From Isoetes taiwanensis (Eukaryota > Streptophyta > Lycopodiopsida > Isoetales > Isoetaceae): DNA of 64,000 nt. Location of the stretch: assembly GCA_021234155.1 (NCBI GenBank), contig JAJEKV010000040.1, positions 4,797,229-4,861,228 on the forward strand. The letters are read 5' to 3'. The notes beneath the pieces are model-generated. The model did no database searches and was not told where the DNA came from. It saw nothing but the letters and a program-made list of their open reading frames with translations. The position numbers and the translations under genes are program-made. Positions 46,001 to 61,797 of the stretch are shown here, piece after piece; the first letter of the stretch is position 1, and each line of letters starts with the position of its first letter.

Positions 46001-48147
46001 GTAATTCTTTGTGTAACTTCCTAATAACAAACTTTCATCTCAATGCCATGTTCTTCAAGAAAGCAAGCAAAGATTAGAAGCAAATACTTTTTCCTAGCAT
46101 CAAGATTAAAGTGGATTTGTCTTCCAGAGTTCCCACTTGCAAGCCTTTGAACGCTTGCATGATGGCAAAGAGAGAGCAGCCATGGAAGAAATTAGGGAAG
46201 ATGAGTACATAGGAAATAAAATGAGAATGTCATTGATTTGAAGGGAGAACTGCTCATGATGCGAAGCTAAGAAGGCAACACGCCAAGGTTTTAAGAAATC
46301 TAATTATGTTTGGACACAAAGGAAGGTAGGCATCTCTAATTACCGTAAAAAAATGAAGCATTTGTTGTAGGACAACGCATCATAGGGCTAGCTTGCCCCG
46401 ATGTATATTCTCGCGGCTTCATATTGGCGAATTTACGATGTGAAACGAAAGAGATTGCACGATGATGCTTATCGTGAAACGAGAAAGAGAGATTGAGAAG
46501 GGTATTAAGCCAAGGAGTCAAGAAAGTTTTTTGATAAAGTATGGAGGAGAAACGCCCCATAAGACCACCTCCTTCTTTAGTTGCTATTCTTGCGTAAGAA
46601 AAAAGGCCAAAGAATCTAAATCGTAGGGTCGGAGAATTTTTGCTTTAGTGTCAACAAGTGATTTATGTGAAATTCCCTGATTTCTTACCGATTGTGGCCT
46701 AATTAATATGATTTGTAACAATGTTAATGGATTGTTTTTCTTAAGGTTATTATCTCGGCTCTTTTGTCATACATAAAATGCATAGGAGCCAAGTGCTTAG
46801 CTATTACATTTCATGTTATTTAGACAATAAAAAGACATTGAATCAACAGAATGTTGAAGAGAATGCGTGCAGGCAAGTGGAAAATTTGGCTATTGAAGCA
46901 TACACAAAAGTGTGCAATAAATCTGTGCCTCCTGAACAGGTGATCTCAAGGTTTGTTTATTTGATATATACAACTTTATAGTGACAGCCCTTGGTCAGAA
47001 TTTGGTTCTGATGGCATTGCAAGAGACTCGTGAGGCAGCACTGCAAATTGCTTTGTCTGTTTACAATAGTCCTGTAAAGATCAAATGTGAGAAATCGTTA
47101 ATATCCATGCTGAGAAAGTGATTTGAAATAAACATAATTACTCTATTTTCTTTTCTGGCATTTATCTGGTGGAGAGATTGTGGGTTTTTGTTTGTTAGTA
47201 AGCAAGATACATTTCAAGCTATTTTCCTCGAATAAACAAACGGTGCCCATAGATGCAGGGCTGAAAGTAGTAACTTTATGGAGGAAAAGCTTTAATGAGC
47301 ACTTTAATGAGCTAGACTGCATAAAATAAAGCAGTAATAAAATTCCGCTATTATCAGATCAATTACAGCTGCGTGAGCTGCTCCAAAAATAAAAATTTAC
47401 TAACCTTTAGAATCTCTAATACTAAATAGCTGATCCAGATTAGCCAAAGAATTAAAAATGGTTTTCACCTCATGTTGCCACAAATGGAGTCCTGAAAGCA
47501 TTTAACATTCCATTATGTGCAACTTTATAATTAACATCTAGTATCATATCACTTCATCGCAACATTTGAAGGAGCACATGGTTGTTCACCGCATTTCCTT
47601 CTTCCGATCTGCAACAAATTAATGCAGCTACCAATATGTCAAATCCATATGACTAATGAGTAAAATGACATCATAATATAGCTTGAGTCGGTACCATTTG
47701 GCCCACCATTAACACATAGGGGTTAAGCTTCAAATCATCTTCCCTAAAACCATTATACCAACATCGTAAGATTCTAGAGAGCTAAGAACAATCATAAAAT
47801 GCCGTAAGATTCTACAAAAAGATTGAGAAACTAACGGAAAAAATCAAAGCACGTAAAACAACCGAAACCATAGACCTGAATGTTTTTTTTAATTAAAATA
47901 TGGAAAAACTCTCTATTTTTTACAACTGTGTAAATTCAATCATTTAATAAAGACAAATGAGGGTTCTCCTATCACAAAATTGCTTTACCCTACTTTCCAC
48001 CCTCAACCTTTTCCTCCTTCCACATTTGAGCACCTTTATAGAAAAGCCCTTGTTGATGTTGCTATTTAACATTGCACAACACAACAAAAAGTTATTGCCT
48101 TCGTAAAGAATAAAAAGCTAGAAGATTTGAGAATAGTGCGCATAAAC

Positions 48148-48344
48148 ATTGATGATGATAAGCAGGAGAGTAGTCAGCCATCCCGGGAAAATGACATTGA
48201 AAGTTACTCCCATGCTAATTCCAAGGAGGAGTATAGGTGAAGAATAAGTGCCATATCATAATCGATGATTGGCATGTCCTTATTCGGTGCTTTGGTCTCA
48301 GATTAAACCAAACAAAGTGGAGACAGATCGCCCCATAATCATGC
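48148..48344 (-). pseudogene. Second copy of the main TauE/SafE exon
   Basis: Counterpart of 12517-12713, with indels in the loop before PIIDYD (ACAAAGTGG for ACAGTGG) and one lost base that breaks the frame. The neighbouring small exons are also present near 47,690 and 47,990. Confidence 0.65.
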
Positions 48345-49307
48345 CTACATAAAAAAAGTCATCAAGAACAAAATTTTGAATCTTGACAAGAGACATTTTA
48401 AGAGAATAAAACGTACTCAAGACAAAGAAGCAGTAAGAGGGAAAAAATCGCTTGCTCCAAGCTCCACCTACAATTGCAGTTTAGGTTTACAAAACCAAAG
48501 CCATTAACTTGGGAAAGTTATGAACGCATTACGCATCAAGACAAAGGGATGAGACAACGATTAAGTAGCACCGTGTTTGTGAAGATAAGCCCACCCAAAA
48601 ATCGCTCCGTAAATTTGTCAAATCGCAGAGGGGTCCGGCCCAAATACAGATCTTGCCTTTGATCTGAACCCAAAAAACCAGAGTTACAAATTTCGTTGAC
48701 TCTTGCCTTATGCCTTATGATGTAGAAAACGTATCTCTTAACTTTAATCTACAAAACCTCTGCATAACAGATGCGGTTTCTAACCCTAAACCAAAACCGA
48801 AAATGGGTTTACCTGGACGTTTTCTCCTAGCCCGAAATAAAAAATGACTTTACCTGGACGTTTTCTTCTACGCCGATACTCTTGAATCTGGAAAAAAATA
48901 ATGCCAAAACTTGCTTCTCAAAGGGCCACCGATATAGCCTGAAGAAAAAAGAAAGAACTGTTGTGCCGCACCCCCGGAGCCTCTAGCTATGGCAGCGTTT
49001 GCATTTGAAGTACAGATAAATAAGCTATTGGCCATTTCGCCTATAAATTGCGAACTTCTGTCACTAATGGGGCATCAAGATATGAAGTAGCATCCCTTGC
49101 CGAGCTCGGCTATGGCGGATATGACAGCCGACAGAAAGCTGTGTAGAATAGGGAAAGTAGGTTGTCTAGATAGAGGCAACCTTGTGCTGAAGCTGGTTAT
49201 GCACTGGCTATGGTGATGGGAACGAAGGAGCGACTGAATCAAATCTGAAGGGTTTAAAAACAGTCAGAAATTCAAAATTCGTATTGTAGCACGTCCCGCA
49301 AGGGGAA

Positions 49308-49347
49308 GAGGGAACGCCGCATGCGGCGTAAGATGCGGCGTTCCCTC
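49308..49347. repeat. Second copy of the perfect 15-bp hairpin
   Basis: Identical to 13675-13714. Confidence 0.75.
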
Positions 49348-52300
49348 TGGCACGGAACCCAATGCAATCCCAAAATAAAAAAGAAGATTCACTATTGTTT
49401 ATGGGGAATGCTATTTTGGTTAAGAGATAAATAAAGAAGCAAAAAATCTCACAATAATAAAATCTGAAATTTCAGTGGTAAAAAATCTGAACGACACATA
49501 TCCAATTACAACCTTGTTAGATAAAGTTTTGTACCTGAAAAATTGCCCTCTGCCCAGCGGCCGATTCGTCTTTGCATGTTGAAAATCGCCCGAACCCTGG
49601 CCGATTCGTCTCCATGCGTTGAAAATTGTCGATTCATCACTTCTTTCTTTTTGTGCCAAATAATTGTTTTTTCTAGTAAGACATTTCGGAGCACTTGCGA
49701 TTGATTTTGATGTTGTGTATCCAAATGTGGTAGGCCTCATCCCATGCACTATTCATAAACATCTAACTTATGTTATAGACATCTTTCTGTATAGATGGCA
49801 AATAAGCATGTAAGTCCCTAAATGTGAAAAATAATTAAGCATCCAATTTAGAAGATTGACCGGAATCAAGAGAGCAAAACAGGAGGGGGGAGGGATTTCA
49901 ACTAGTTGGAATAATGATTAAGAGTTGACTACAAAACCCCGCATAAATTGTTGCCCTAATGCCTTATCTCCACCTGGGATACCTGTTTGATGAAGCACAT
50001 CTTTGGACTCTGTGAAAATGTTGTTTCAACTTCACTCCCAAAAATGTGCAAAAGCCAGCCGCTGCCCTGTGTTGCATGGGCGATGTTCATCGTCATGGAG
50101 GTGTGTCAAAGGGGCAACATGCCCTTTTTTTTTCTTGATCTGCTTATGGTTTAAATGGCCAATGATTAAGCCCTTATAAATCCCATCTTTGGGGCACAAC
50201 TATACGTTATATTGATGTTGAAGCTAAATAATGGCCTTTTGCCCGTTTTGTTTCTCCTGCATTAGAATACAAAGACTAGTGATACACCATGATTTAGCCA
50301 AGCCTTTAATTTGTTTTGGGGTCTAAAGATGTTTGGACACTTGTGACATTGCAAAATAGCATGCTCAGCAATATAAAACATGTGGGGTTGGCATATGATG
50401 CAAAGCTGAATTTATCTTACTTATATTTGCAAGGTTGATATATTTGCAAGGTTGACTATCGTGCTGAGAGTGCATTTGGGAAGGTTAGTTTTTTCGTTAT
50501 CAACTTGTTTTCAAAGCCATTTTTAATTCATCTTATAATGTCTTGACTGGACAAAACAATCCCTAATTAACAATAACTTAAAGGGAATACCAAAACAATC
50601 CATAATTAACAATAACTTAAAGGGAATACTGTGATAAAATCTTCATGGCAACCAAGCTATTGCATTGGGTCTGCTATGTAGAACGAGTGAATATGGAAGA
50701 ACTGACATTGCCCTAATGCTATGAATACTTTGCTTTATTTTTCATCAATATGGTGAAAAGTAAAACCTATGCAATGTATATATGTTGGTTGAGTGTACTA
50801 TTTATTGGCATAAGCATTCAAAGGTTTTGTATATCTTGAGAACTAATGAATGTAATGAACAGAATTTTAGTAATTATTTGTTGATTAGACATCTTTCACC
50901 TATGTTGTAATATGCTTCAAAAATTGAGATATATCTTTAGCCAAGCCCCACTAATTTCCTTTATCACCTACGATGTAGCTTTTTATAGAGTTCAAGGGGT
51001 AAAGCACTTAATACTTCTAAAGTATGTTAATTGCCAATCAAATCATATCATTCTTGTTATCCACAAAGAGATTATAAGACAATTTATAGGCAAATCCAAT
51101 GCCATGTGAGGGCCATTAACGCAAGAATGGAAGCAAGTCATTTTGGTCGAATGTGGGCGCTTAGCTTGAGATGCTCCATCCCGCCCGATAATCCAAAGAA
51201 TATATCCGTTGTTTGTAAATTCAATTTGCATCGATGTGCAATGATGTATATGCCATCACCATGTATAAAAAAAATATGCCAATAAGCATTGGCTAATCGG
51301 GCTCTTGTTCAAATAAATAACACTTTTGCTCTTGATTTGTCTTTCTCGGCTTATTTCTTATAAATGTTGGTTTTAAGTGTGTTTTTATAAGCCGGGCCAA
51401 TGATAACAAAGAAAGAAACCTCTCTACATACCAAATTGCCGATACCCCTTGCAAAATACAAATTATGATGGATGTGAACTTCTACAACACCACCAATTTT
51501 TCTCAATATATGCAAAGCAAAAAATGTTGAAACTTATGGTTTTCTTAATAATCAATCTTGAATTTAACCAAGTTTTCCAAGTTATTACGCGTAGAATGTT
51601 GTGGCCTCGTGCCAAGACAAACAAATACAAATCTAACTAGTAAACAACCTAGCCCTATCTTGTCAAAAAATTGGCTAATGGATGATAATGATTCTAAACA
51701 AAAGAAACTATCAAGAAGCCTACGCTTCCCATTACACGCTTGTTTGGGCATGCCTTATTTAAGCTGATTTTCCTTGTCCGGGTCAAATCTGTGTTAGGGC
51801 GCTAGGATGTTCTATTGGAACACTAGGAGACAAAGGCAAAAGAGAAAACCAAGGAAGTTAAATTAATGCTGAGGTCTCGGAAAGCCAATATGCCTTCCCG
51901 TTTGTTAACAAATTTGCATCCCTTATTAGCACATTAAAGATCGCTTACTTAAATTCTGCTAGTATAACGAGTATAGTGTATTTCGTTGCCTTTGTAGAGA
52001 AAAAAACTTGCTTTTTATGAGGTTGCTTGCTTCTATTTTTTTATAACTTTACATGTACATCTTGGTGATCCAAAGATATTTGATATTGATGAGCTTATGC
52101 CGTAAGCAAAAAGAATATTAGTGGGGGCTCATGGTCACATATCCGCTTCTGATAATGCAATATTTTAACTGCCGCAGCTTCAAGATTTGACCTTGCTATT
52201 AAAGTGATCCTGCTGTAAAAGTTCAAACAAGAACATCTGCAAGCGACTTTAATTTTACCTTTTCTTAGATTTGGAAGACTGGATGTTCTCCATTGATTTG

Positions 52301-52849
52301 ATATCGCAAAATTTCTGTTTTCAGATTCAATTTCAAAAACATTGCATGCCAAAATAAACGAAAGCTCAAGCTTCAAGGGCATGTCATAAAACCATTGACT
52401 GATAAAGGATATGAAAACTACAAAGCATGAACTAATGAACCTAAAAATGATCAGAAAATAGACAAATATTACAATGACCTGTTGTCCAGCAAGTAAACCA
52501 TTCAAGCTCCATTGTTGGTCCATGCTACTTGTTGTTCAGATCCAAAATCTGATGCAATCCTAAAACCTTGAAACCCACAAGCGATAAGAAAAAATTAATG
52601 AGGCATGAATTTCAAAGCAAAAAATAACCAAATATGAGAAATCTCAAACTGTTTCATACCCTAACATTTTTTACAAAGATTTGCGCACTACTTCAAATAC
52701 GAGCAATGTGACAAGATTGCGCGTTTCGCGTATTGAAAACATGCAAAGAACGTAAAACTAGTGGTAGACACCTTCGAGGTATTACTTAACACGCAGTTAT
52801 GATTGGGCACTTAGAGCAAGGGCGTTGCAATCATTATAATGACATGGGT

Positions 52850-54404
52850 TAGACGCTCCAAAGATAACATACCTGCATGAATATGTATATTATAATCGAC
52901 ATCGCCACTAGTACATGTCACCGCATTTATATGTACACGACGATCAGAAGGGTAGTACCCTTAGGGTACCACTTTCAGAACCATTATATTGCACATGTTA
53001 AAGCAAAGATGTGAATATAATCCCTTTTGCCACGTGGCAATGACCCATTGACCAAAAGGACCAGCCCTAAATTCGTGGGGATAAAGGGGCATAAACCCTA
53101 AAAGGGAAACCCCTTTAGTTCTCAGCCCCGAAGTCTCTGGATTGGAGCAGCAGAGATGCATCACCGAACGGAGCATAGAAGTCGGATTCCCGGGATTGTA
53201 CCGATCCAAGATCGCCAGACCGAGATCAGCCAAAGATGGACGCTTTCGTGAGGAGTGGGAGCCAGCCGTGATGCGGTGGGTGGTTGATTCAATAGGTAGA
53301 TCCGAAGTTATCGCCTCTTTCAAAAGAAGTTTAGCATCCATTCTTAGCTATAGGGCACCCCTATGTTCCGCCTAAGAATGATAGACACTAACAAAGGAAC
53401 CTAACCATGTATGATTAGGTAGATTAGAATAGATGTATTCTATTATTTTCAGTTCTCACAGATGATGTTTTGACATTCTATGCCCACTCTTGTGTATTGG
53501 GAAGGGGGTAGAGACCCAAGAGCCCAAGTAGTTGTATGATCATAGTTTTAGCCCATTAATTCCCACCACGCGGCTCGCATAAGAGACCGCCGGGCCGTGG
53601 GTGGCGGCGAGCTAGACCGGGCCGACAAGGGAGGGCTTGTCTAATCAAGGTTGATCTACCGGGCGCCAGAATTCCACGGCCGGGGAACGCCACGTGAGGT
53701 AGGCCTAATACCCCGCACCGCGCGGAGGGCGTGGGTATGGGCTCGACACTCGGGGTGATGGCCATCTTCCGCTGAGTTCAAGTCAGATAAAGCAAAGGGC
53801 TCTCTTAGCTCGCGTGATTAGCATGAACCTTTCGAGGAGGGAGATCTCCTCCCCGCCTCATTGGGACCGGGAGATGCAACCCAAGAGTAGTAGCCCCCGG
53901 GCTATTCACCCTAAGCAGTTACTACTGGCCGCTCCAATACTTTTCAGCCTATCTCCATAGTATGCACAGGAGGGGCGGATGGAGGACTACCCAATGGCTA
54001 TGTTCCTATGCCACCCAAATCCATTTGCCATGAATTCTGCCCAGCATTGCTATCCGAGACCCTAAGCCGCCACGATCCCCATGAGTCCGAGCCCCGGGTA
54101 GGATCTTCCCTATGTCATGTTGATGTAACATGTGTGATGCGACCATACCGGGTGATATGGTGGACCACCCTTCAAGGTGGGTATATTATTATTGCTTGAT
54201 GTCATGTGCTCATGTTTTGTTTACGCGCTGTTAGGTCGATCCCGAGGGAGACGGATGAATGACACGCCCATTCTTCCCCGTCGTTCTTGGCCACCATCGA
54301 GGGCCCGATGTTAGGTGGATTCGCCTCACATCGGGGCGATGATGCGGGTTTGAGGGATGATTCCCAGTTTGTATACGACGGCATCGATATGAGTTGGGGG
54401 GTCA
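52850..54404 (+). repeat. Second copy of the giant element's 5' LTR
   Basis: Starts at the degraded TGTGACGCTCC (reads TAGACGCTCC) after the same GACATGGGT flank, and is followed by ATTAA-type spacing and TGGTATCAGAGC at 54,409. The same host flank shows it is the same insertion, not a new one. Confidence 0.8.
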
Positions 54405-54648
54405 TTAATGGTATCAGAGCTCGATCTTGGCGCATCTGTGATCGAAGCACTCGACTGAAACCCTATAGGAACTAACTAATCTAGACATTCAGCCTTGGAG
54501 ATAAAAGCCCAAGCACTAACCTTCCCTTGGTAGAGTTAGTAATTATCCGTGATTAGGGTAATTAGTGAACATAATTAAGATAAAGTACATCAAAGAAGAG
54601 TTACCTAAGAAAGTCTAGCAAAATTCAGAGACCTTTTTCGGCCAATAC

Positions 54649-55740
54649 CTCCAAGAGTGCGCCAGAGCATAGTTAGGTCCCAACCTAACACCCTCCTCGT
54701 GCACTCTTAGAGTAGTCACCCCATATGAACCCTAGAACTTGGCCTTAGAACCCAAATGGTAAAATAAAATATGAAATCCCAATCAAAAAGCTCAAATAGC
54801 TAGAATTATATGTTAAAACATCTAAAAAAAACATTATACAAGTCACTTTTGAACAATGCTCCAAGAGGCGCCAGAGCATAGTTAGGCCCCGACCTAACCC
54901 CTCCTCGCACTCTTAGAGTCATCCCTAAAAGTGACCTCAAAAATTGATCATAACTTACTCAAATGGTAAAGGTAATAATAGAATCTTGTTTAGAATGATT
55001 AAATTAGTGGGAAACACATGTTAAATTGTGTAAATTCGATAAGTTTAGAGCGGAAAGGGACAACACCTCTAAGGGTGCGTGGCATAGTTAGGTTCGGGAT
55101 CTAACACCTCCCTCGCCGCATGCTTGAGGGGTTCGAGAGAAAATAGTTGAAGAAGACCTAGCTTCGATTCGAGATATGGAGGATTTCATCAACAAACCAA
55201 GAAATTAAGCAAGGCGTAGATGGAGGTCGCGGCAACACTTGAAGACTCATTCAAGGCATGCTCCACGAAAAAGACACCGAAAAGACATGAGACCGGGCAT
55301 GGTACATCAAGAGGACAGATAAATAGAACACAAGCTGCTTTTTGTAACTAACAAAGTTTATATGTGATGTATGAAAATTTTCAATAATAAAGATATATAG
55401 TCGCTTAAAATGTGTATTCATTAGGTACAAAGATAGATCCGAGCAAATGCGATATTTGACTCATCCATTCTCCAAGAGTGCGCCTGAGCATAGTTAGGTC
55501 CCAACCTAACCCCTCCTCACAAGACTCTTAGAGTCATTCCACCAACTAGGGCCTTGATTAGCCCTACTTGCTCCAAACGTAGTAATAAACAAAGAAACTT
55601 GCATTTAGGAAGAAAACTAATAGGAATTTACCCCCCCCCGGATTCTTGGCATCCATTAGACAGAGATAGGCTAATGATTCCAAGAGTGCACCTGAGGCCA
55701 CTTAGGTCCCAACCTAACACCCTCAAGCACTCTTAGAGGC
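54649..55740 (+). repeat. Second copy of the nested-hairpin leader array
   Basis: Cores near 54649-54713, 54859-54919, 55065-55140, 55470-55534 and 55678-55740. Spacing matches the first copy. Core 2 has lost the TG of AAGAGTGC and part of its right arm, probably through sequencing error. Confidence 0.75.
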
Positions 55741-58700
55741 GCCCAATTTTTCAAACCCCATAACTTGAGCTACAGAGCTCCAAATTGCTTGAAATTTGTT
55801 GCAATAGGACCGCTAGACAGTCTAGAATCCATTTATGACTTCAAATTAGGCTAGAAATGTCAAACTCCAGCTCAAAATGACCAAAATTGCTCAAACCCTT
55901 GAATTGTTTTTCCAAACCGCGGGTTTGTTTGTAAATAGAAGCATACCCCATTAGTACCTCATAGTATTGCTCTCGGCCACTCCAAGGTAGAAGTGCCCAA
56001 GAACACCCCTTTGTTATAGTCATCTAAACCTCAAAGATAGCAACCAAAGTCCAACTGGTACATCACCTCTTCTCATGCCAAAAGCATAAACATTGACCTA
56101 ATTTTGTGTCCTTCTAATAGAGTTTGACCTATACATACAGCCACATTCACACTCCCTATTGCCAGGATACCTAGAAAGGAGCTAGAGTCTAGAGCTGCCC
56201 AAGTCACCCGCGGGTGTAGAGACCGGACTCCCCAAACCAACTTTGATAGGACCTTAGAGTATGCCTCAAACATCATGGAGGTTTGAAAACAACCCTCACG
56301 CCATACCATACCACACGCCCTAATGTCCATAGACTTGAGATTATAGACATGTTCCAAAGAATGCTGCTCGAGCCATCTTGCTTGTTTATAGAGCCCAAAA
56401 TATTGTAGGAGAGCCCTTCAAGTGGACCCTTAGACTCTAGAATATACGAGCGTTACTTTCGAGGTATAGGGCCAGAGCCACAGAAGAGCTAGAAGCGCAA
56501 CTTCTTGAAGACATCAAGGTCCCAGCCGATGTACAGATAGATAAGGAGAGGAGACCGAAAAGGCAGACCCAAGAGAGGAAAGCACAACGACAAAGACCTC
56601 AACTGACAAACGAGTAGAACAGGACACCACCGGCCTATCATCAATCTTCATCAAATGGGAAGAATAATTGGTAACCAACGCATCAAGAATCTTCTAGATG
56701 TCAACCCCTGGCTACCACGCCCACGAAGCTCACATCGTAAAGAGGATCTCGACGCTTCACCAGCTCGACGACATGAGTTTCAAATGGAAGAATGCAAGGC
56801 AAAGAAAATACAAAAAAGCAGAAGACGTTAGACAAGAATGCCACATTAGCATCACGAAAGAGCTAGGGCCGAGGGCATAATCTTCCATCAAGGAGAGAAG
56901 TCATGGCTTACACAGAGCGATAGAAACCGGAGGGAAGACAAACCACCACCTTGCAGTCCAAAGAGCTCGCCAATGTCATGCAACGCCAACAAAAGGAGCA
57001 ACCAAGCTAGGCAAACCACAAAGCACCTAAGGCTGACCCGACGAAGCTTTCCAGCCCCCTTTGCACAAGCAGAGAACTTTCATCGGTTCCAAAGGGTAGG
57101 GAGACCATGAGGGGAGGAGACGATATCGTGGAACATCTCCGACTTGAAGGCCTATATCATGATTAGGGGCAAGATCAAGGAGGAGAATATTCCCCAAACA
57201 AGAATTCGGACCCGTAAAACACCTAGAAAGCAAAGGAAGGACGACTTTACTACGCCAGCCCAAGGAGTGCGAGACTCGAATGGATAAGATCCAAGGGACG
57301 GAGGAGACGACCCAGCCAGCAGTACAAATCACGCAAAGGCAACTAGAAGAAGCTAGGGTAGGTGCAATGGAGATGACACACTTCCAAGCAATGAGGAGGC
57401 ACTCGAATGAAGCAAAGCCCAATCAACGGGCGCACTCGTGAATTCAACCCACGGAGGAATGACAATGCCCCGCCATCGACCACGATCTCGAGCTTCAAGA
57501 CATTCAAGAACGTCCGACCGAACAGCCGTGATCAACCGATCAATGGTATCAAGACATCGGAACCTTGCAAACAGACATCGAGATATGTGGACGCTGGAGC
57601 GGTCACCGCGATTCCTTACGGGCGGACATACACATTAAGGAGGAGCATCTTTTCAAGGGATCACATCGACGAACACTCTTCGCGAACTTGGGTGACGAAG
57701 CTTGAAATGACATGAAGCTCAACAATAGTAGCAAAGATCTCAAGGAACCCTGAGTCAACCGTAACTAAGAAGATGTAGCAAAACCAAGGATCAAACGCGA
57801 TAGGAGGAGGGGAAACCCTAAAGGAGTATAAACATTTGGCAGATCTGTCAGAGTTGTTTTAAAAAAGTGGATGAATTAAAATCCCAATGTAAATGCAGAT
57901 ATGTCTATTGTATATCTCGGTGCTCACAGATATAGTGTAGAAACATGAGTTTAAAGTCATGTTTTACTTGATTTAGCGCTTTTTAGATCAGAAAGCTCCT
58001 TCACTTCGACTACCAAATGAGGAAGCAAGGAAGCACAACTATAGCCCAAGATCAAAATGGAAGAGCAAGTACGAGGGAGAAACCACTAGAGCTCAAGCAA
58101 ACCTTCGACTTCAAACACTTCGGAAGTGCCCCCTCAAGTAGAAGACCGCCGCCCACCCAATGTCGTAATAAGAGACAACACCGGGCCTTGTCAAGATCAT
58201 CACCGCCATTGCACTGTGACATCGCCGGCGCACCACTACCCCTTGTGGCAGCGGTAACACTTGACCTAACTTATGACACGAAAGTGGCCCAACAATAGAA
58301 GGAGGAATGACCCGACATCAACGAGCCAACTAGGAAGGCAACATCTCGACAACCATAATTCCACCTTGTGGTAATATAGGGTGATGCTTATGACACGTAT
58401 TAGATGGAGAGGCACTTACTTAAAGGCAATCATGACGAGGGAGATATGCCTTCAACAACTAGGTGATGGCTTCACGTAATCCTACCAAAGAATTAGAAGA
58501 AAAGAAGCCGATCGACGATTCCCGGCACGAGGGACATCAAACGCCCAAGGTAGAAGCACTCGACACCTTAACCACAAGGATAGCAACCGGCACTTCGCAA
58601 AAAAGAGAGTTCAAGATAATAGCCGTGCTATTCAACGACAAGACTATATCTAAGGTGTACTTCTTCAACTCAAGGGTCAAGCTGCTAAAATATAAGGATC

Positions 58701-61700
58701 CATCACCCCACAATATAGCCAGCCAGGAGGAGAGCCATGAAGCTTTACTTGACAGAGAGACCGATTATGCATAGAGGCACAAAGGTTAGGAACCGAAAAG
58801 TCGGAGAAGTGTTAGCAACCCACTTCTTCCAAGAGCTTCCTAGAGGCAACAGGAGGATCAAAACTCACGGGCACAATCAAAACCACCGGAGGGTACCTCA
58901 AGACAAGAAGATGGTATAGCACGAGGAACGGACAACGCCCCCGCTGTGTGATCGAGGGGATCAAAGAAGGAAGATTGGAAGCTCGATGGAGAACCAAAAC
59001 TAGGTGAGGCAAGGCGAGGGAAGTAGCCGATGACTTGCACGCCGACTTGCATGCAACTTGGTGAACCTAAGGATCGATTTATTCAAAGAACAACAAGTAG
59101 AAGAGAACAACCTGTGAGGAGTATAGCCAAAGGAAGCGCCGCGACAATTTCAAGAGAGACGCCCAAATAGCTTCAAGCATCATGAAGGGGAAACAATTAC
59201 GTTCGAGAAATGTAATCGAGAGGCGATGTAAATGTTGAAGCATCAACGACCACAAAGACACCTTTAGTTAGAATGTGATGCAAACCCAGATTGTTATAGC
59301 CACAAATATCGGAGGGCCCAAGTATATCAACAAGTTACCCCGAGTAACGAAGCCGACGCAAATAGGGAGGATATAGATCGTCAACACCATGCCAACGGAG
59401 GAACACCGCATGACATTACCAAGGAGTAGGTGTGCAACTCGAACAGAGGCACAAGGGGACTTAATAGCCTCTATTAGTAATTGTAATTATGTAAGCTATA
59501 TGCTTTGCATGTATAGTTCCCTTTGTTATTTCTTCCCTCCCATAGCGAACAAATCAAACGAAGAGATGTCAGCAATTTTGGTGGGTGAAGTAATCAACAT
59601 CTTCAACACTATTCGGCAACGCCATAACGACAAAAGAGGACTATGTATGAGACGCCGATGGAGTCGAGGAAACAATATCGATATAGAGTCGCCCTTAGCC
59701 GCCAAGACAAAGAGTTCAAGATGAAAGATCTTTTTCAACAGCCACCTTCGTGCTTTTTGAAAAGCGCATGGAAGATTTCGCGACCAACTACACCATCAAA
59801 GACCAGCAAGGAGAGGTTTAAACGAACAAAGTCAACCTCTACATCAAGAGGATCCCACCGCCAAGGAGACTGGAAGTATCGAGCGACTTGAAGAACGCAT
59901 TCTTGCTAATTCAACCAGTAACGAGTGGATGAGCTTCTAGCAAGCTCAACATTTAAGGCCATGGGGCCTAGTGGGTTAAATTTAGGATGATAACATCCAT
60001 ATTGGGATTGAAGGCATTTCCATATTCTCGCTGAAGTGATTGGGCCCAATATTGAGTTACATCAAGATTGGGAAGGAAATGCATAGGAGTAACTATAATT
60101 ATACACGATTGTTACAACGTATATCCAACGTATTGAAACCACTTGGTGAGATTGATCTCTTCGCTAAGAATGAATCATTACTAGATAATTGTTGACCATG
60201 TATAAATCTAGTGTTCTCCAAAGAATAATCCAACCTAAAAGAAAAGAAGCAATCTAACAAGTCCCGCCAACTTGTTACGATGACATCAATTCGATTGGTA
60301 GGAATATTCCAAGAGCTAAATAACTAAGAAAGGGGAATCTCTAGAATATAAAAAAAGAATAATACATGTAAGGTACATCTAAAAATAAGAATTATAGTAA
60401 TCAAATAGTCTTTGAGACAAAAGGAATTGTCATGATGACAAAACCAGGGTTTAGAATCGTTCTAACCAAGTAGGTAAACCCATAGCTATATTGAAATAAA
60501 TGATAACATAATATGTATATCCATCTTTTAGATAGTTATATATGTCAGCTAATATTAGTAAATTACACGCGCTAAAAAGAAGCAGTTTATAATCCTCTTA
60601 AGGGAGAGAATAAATATGACGCTGTGTACAACGCCATTGAAGGGGTGTGACCATTTTCTTTTCGAAGAAAGTGGGAGGGCCTCAATCTCGATTGAACGCA
60701 TTCTGCATCAATTGATCAATTCGTAGAATAGAGTTCACTCCGCAATGGCCAAGCAAATAGAGCGCGAAAATAGATAGATACCTTAGGCTCGTGAGGCCTT
60801 CAACGCGCTAGACCGACGAGTAGCTAAACTACACCAATGAAGTGGATCAAAACTATGGGAGCAATGCAACGCACTAAGTCATTCCAAATTACTCAACGCC
60901 AAAATTTCAATGGGTGGATGCGCTCTAGCCTTAGGTAAGGTGTGCGCATGTATTATAAGTTTTAATGTGTCTTATAGATAAGTTAATTTTGATCCTAATA
61001 ATCGCATAGAAATTTGATGTACGATATGTATCATACTGGAAATAAGTTAAATAACAACGATAATGTGAGTTAGCATGTTAATTAATCCTTAGCATGGATG
61101 CAATTCCTTCCAAGGATAGCTATATGACCTGGTGTCCTTATAAATATAAATAGAAATAAATTCGGATATACTATGCCTTAAAATAGAAACATAATAGAAA
61201 CATTTAAACTCTTATCCATTGTCCGGGCTTTTTTATCGCATTAAGTTCGTGGTTATAAAACATGATTTGTATTTTACAAAGGCCATGTTTCTCTGATGTC
61301 GATGGAATTATGTTCACAAAAATATGTACATACAACACGTTGAGGAATTGAAAATTAAGTATTTTAGAGTCATATAAACAATAACTATTTTTTGTTATAA
61401 TGTGGTTCATATTCAACTTGTTATTCACGATAATTACTTGGGGTAGTTAACCTTCTTTGTTTATGTTAAGAATAATTGGTTAAATTTGATGGTTAAATAA
61501 CCATATAATGAACCGCACTTTGTGATAGTGTATATAATATATGATGTATTTTAACTTAGATATATGAAGTCATAGCAAGTATTTGACTCGGATTTATTAA
61601 ACAAATTGCATTATTAGAAAATATGTAGAATATGTGAATACAAGTTTTGTTTTGTTATGATGCGCATCATGAGGGCAACATCAAAATTTCATTTCTCACA

Positions 61701-61797
61701 TTCTCATGTCTCGTAATAAACGACAATAATGTAGATTGGTAATCAATACTTATGAAGTACATGTAGACATCACTTTCACAAGAGGTGTGGCCATATA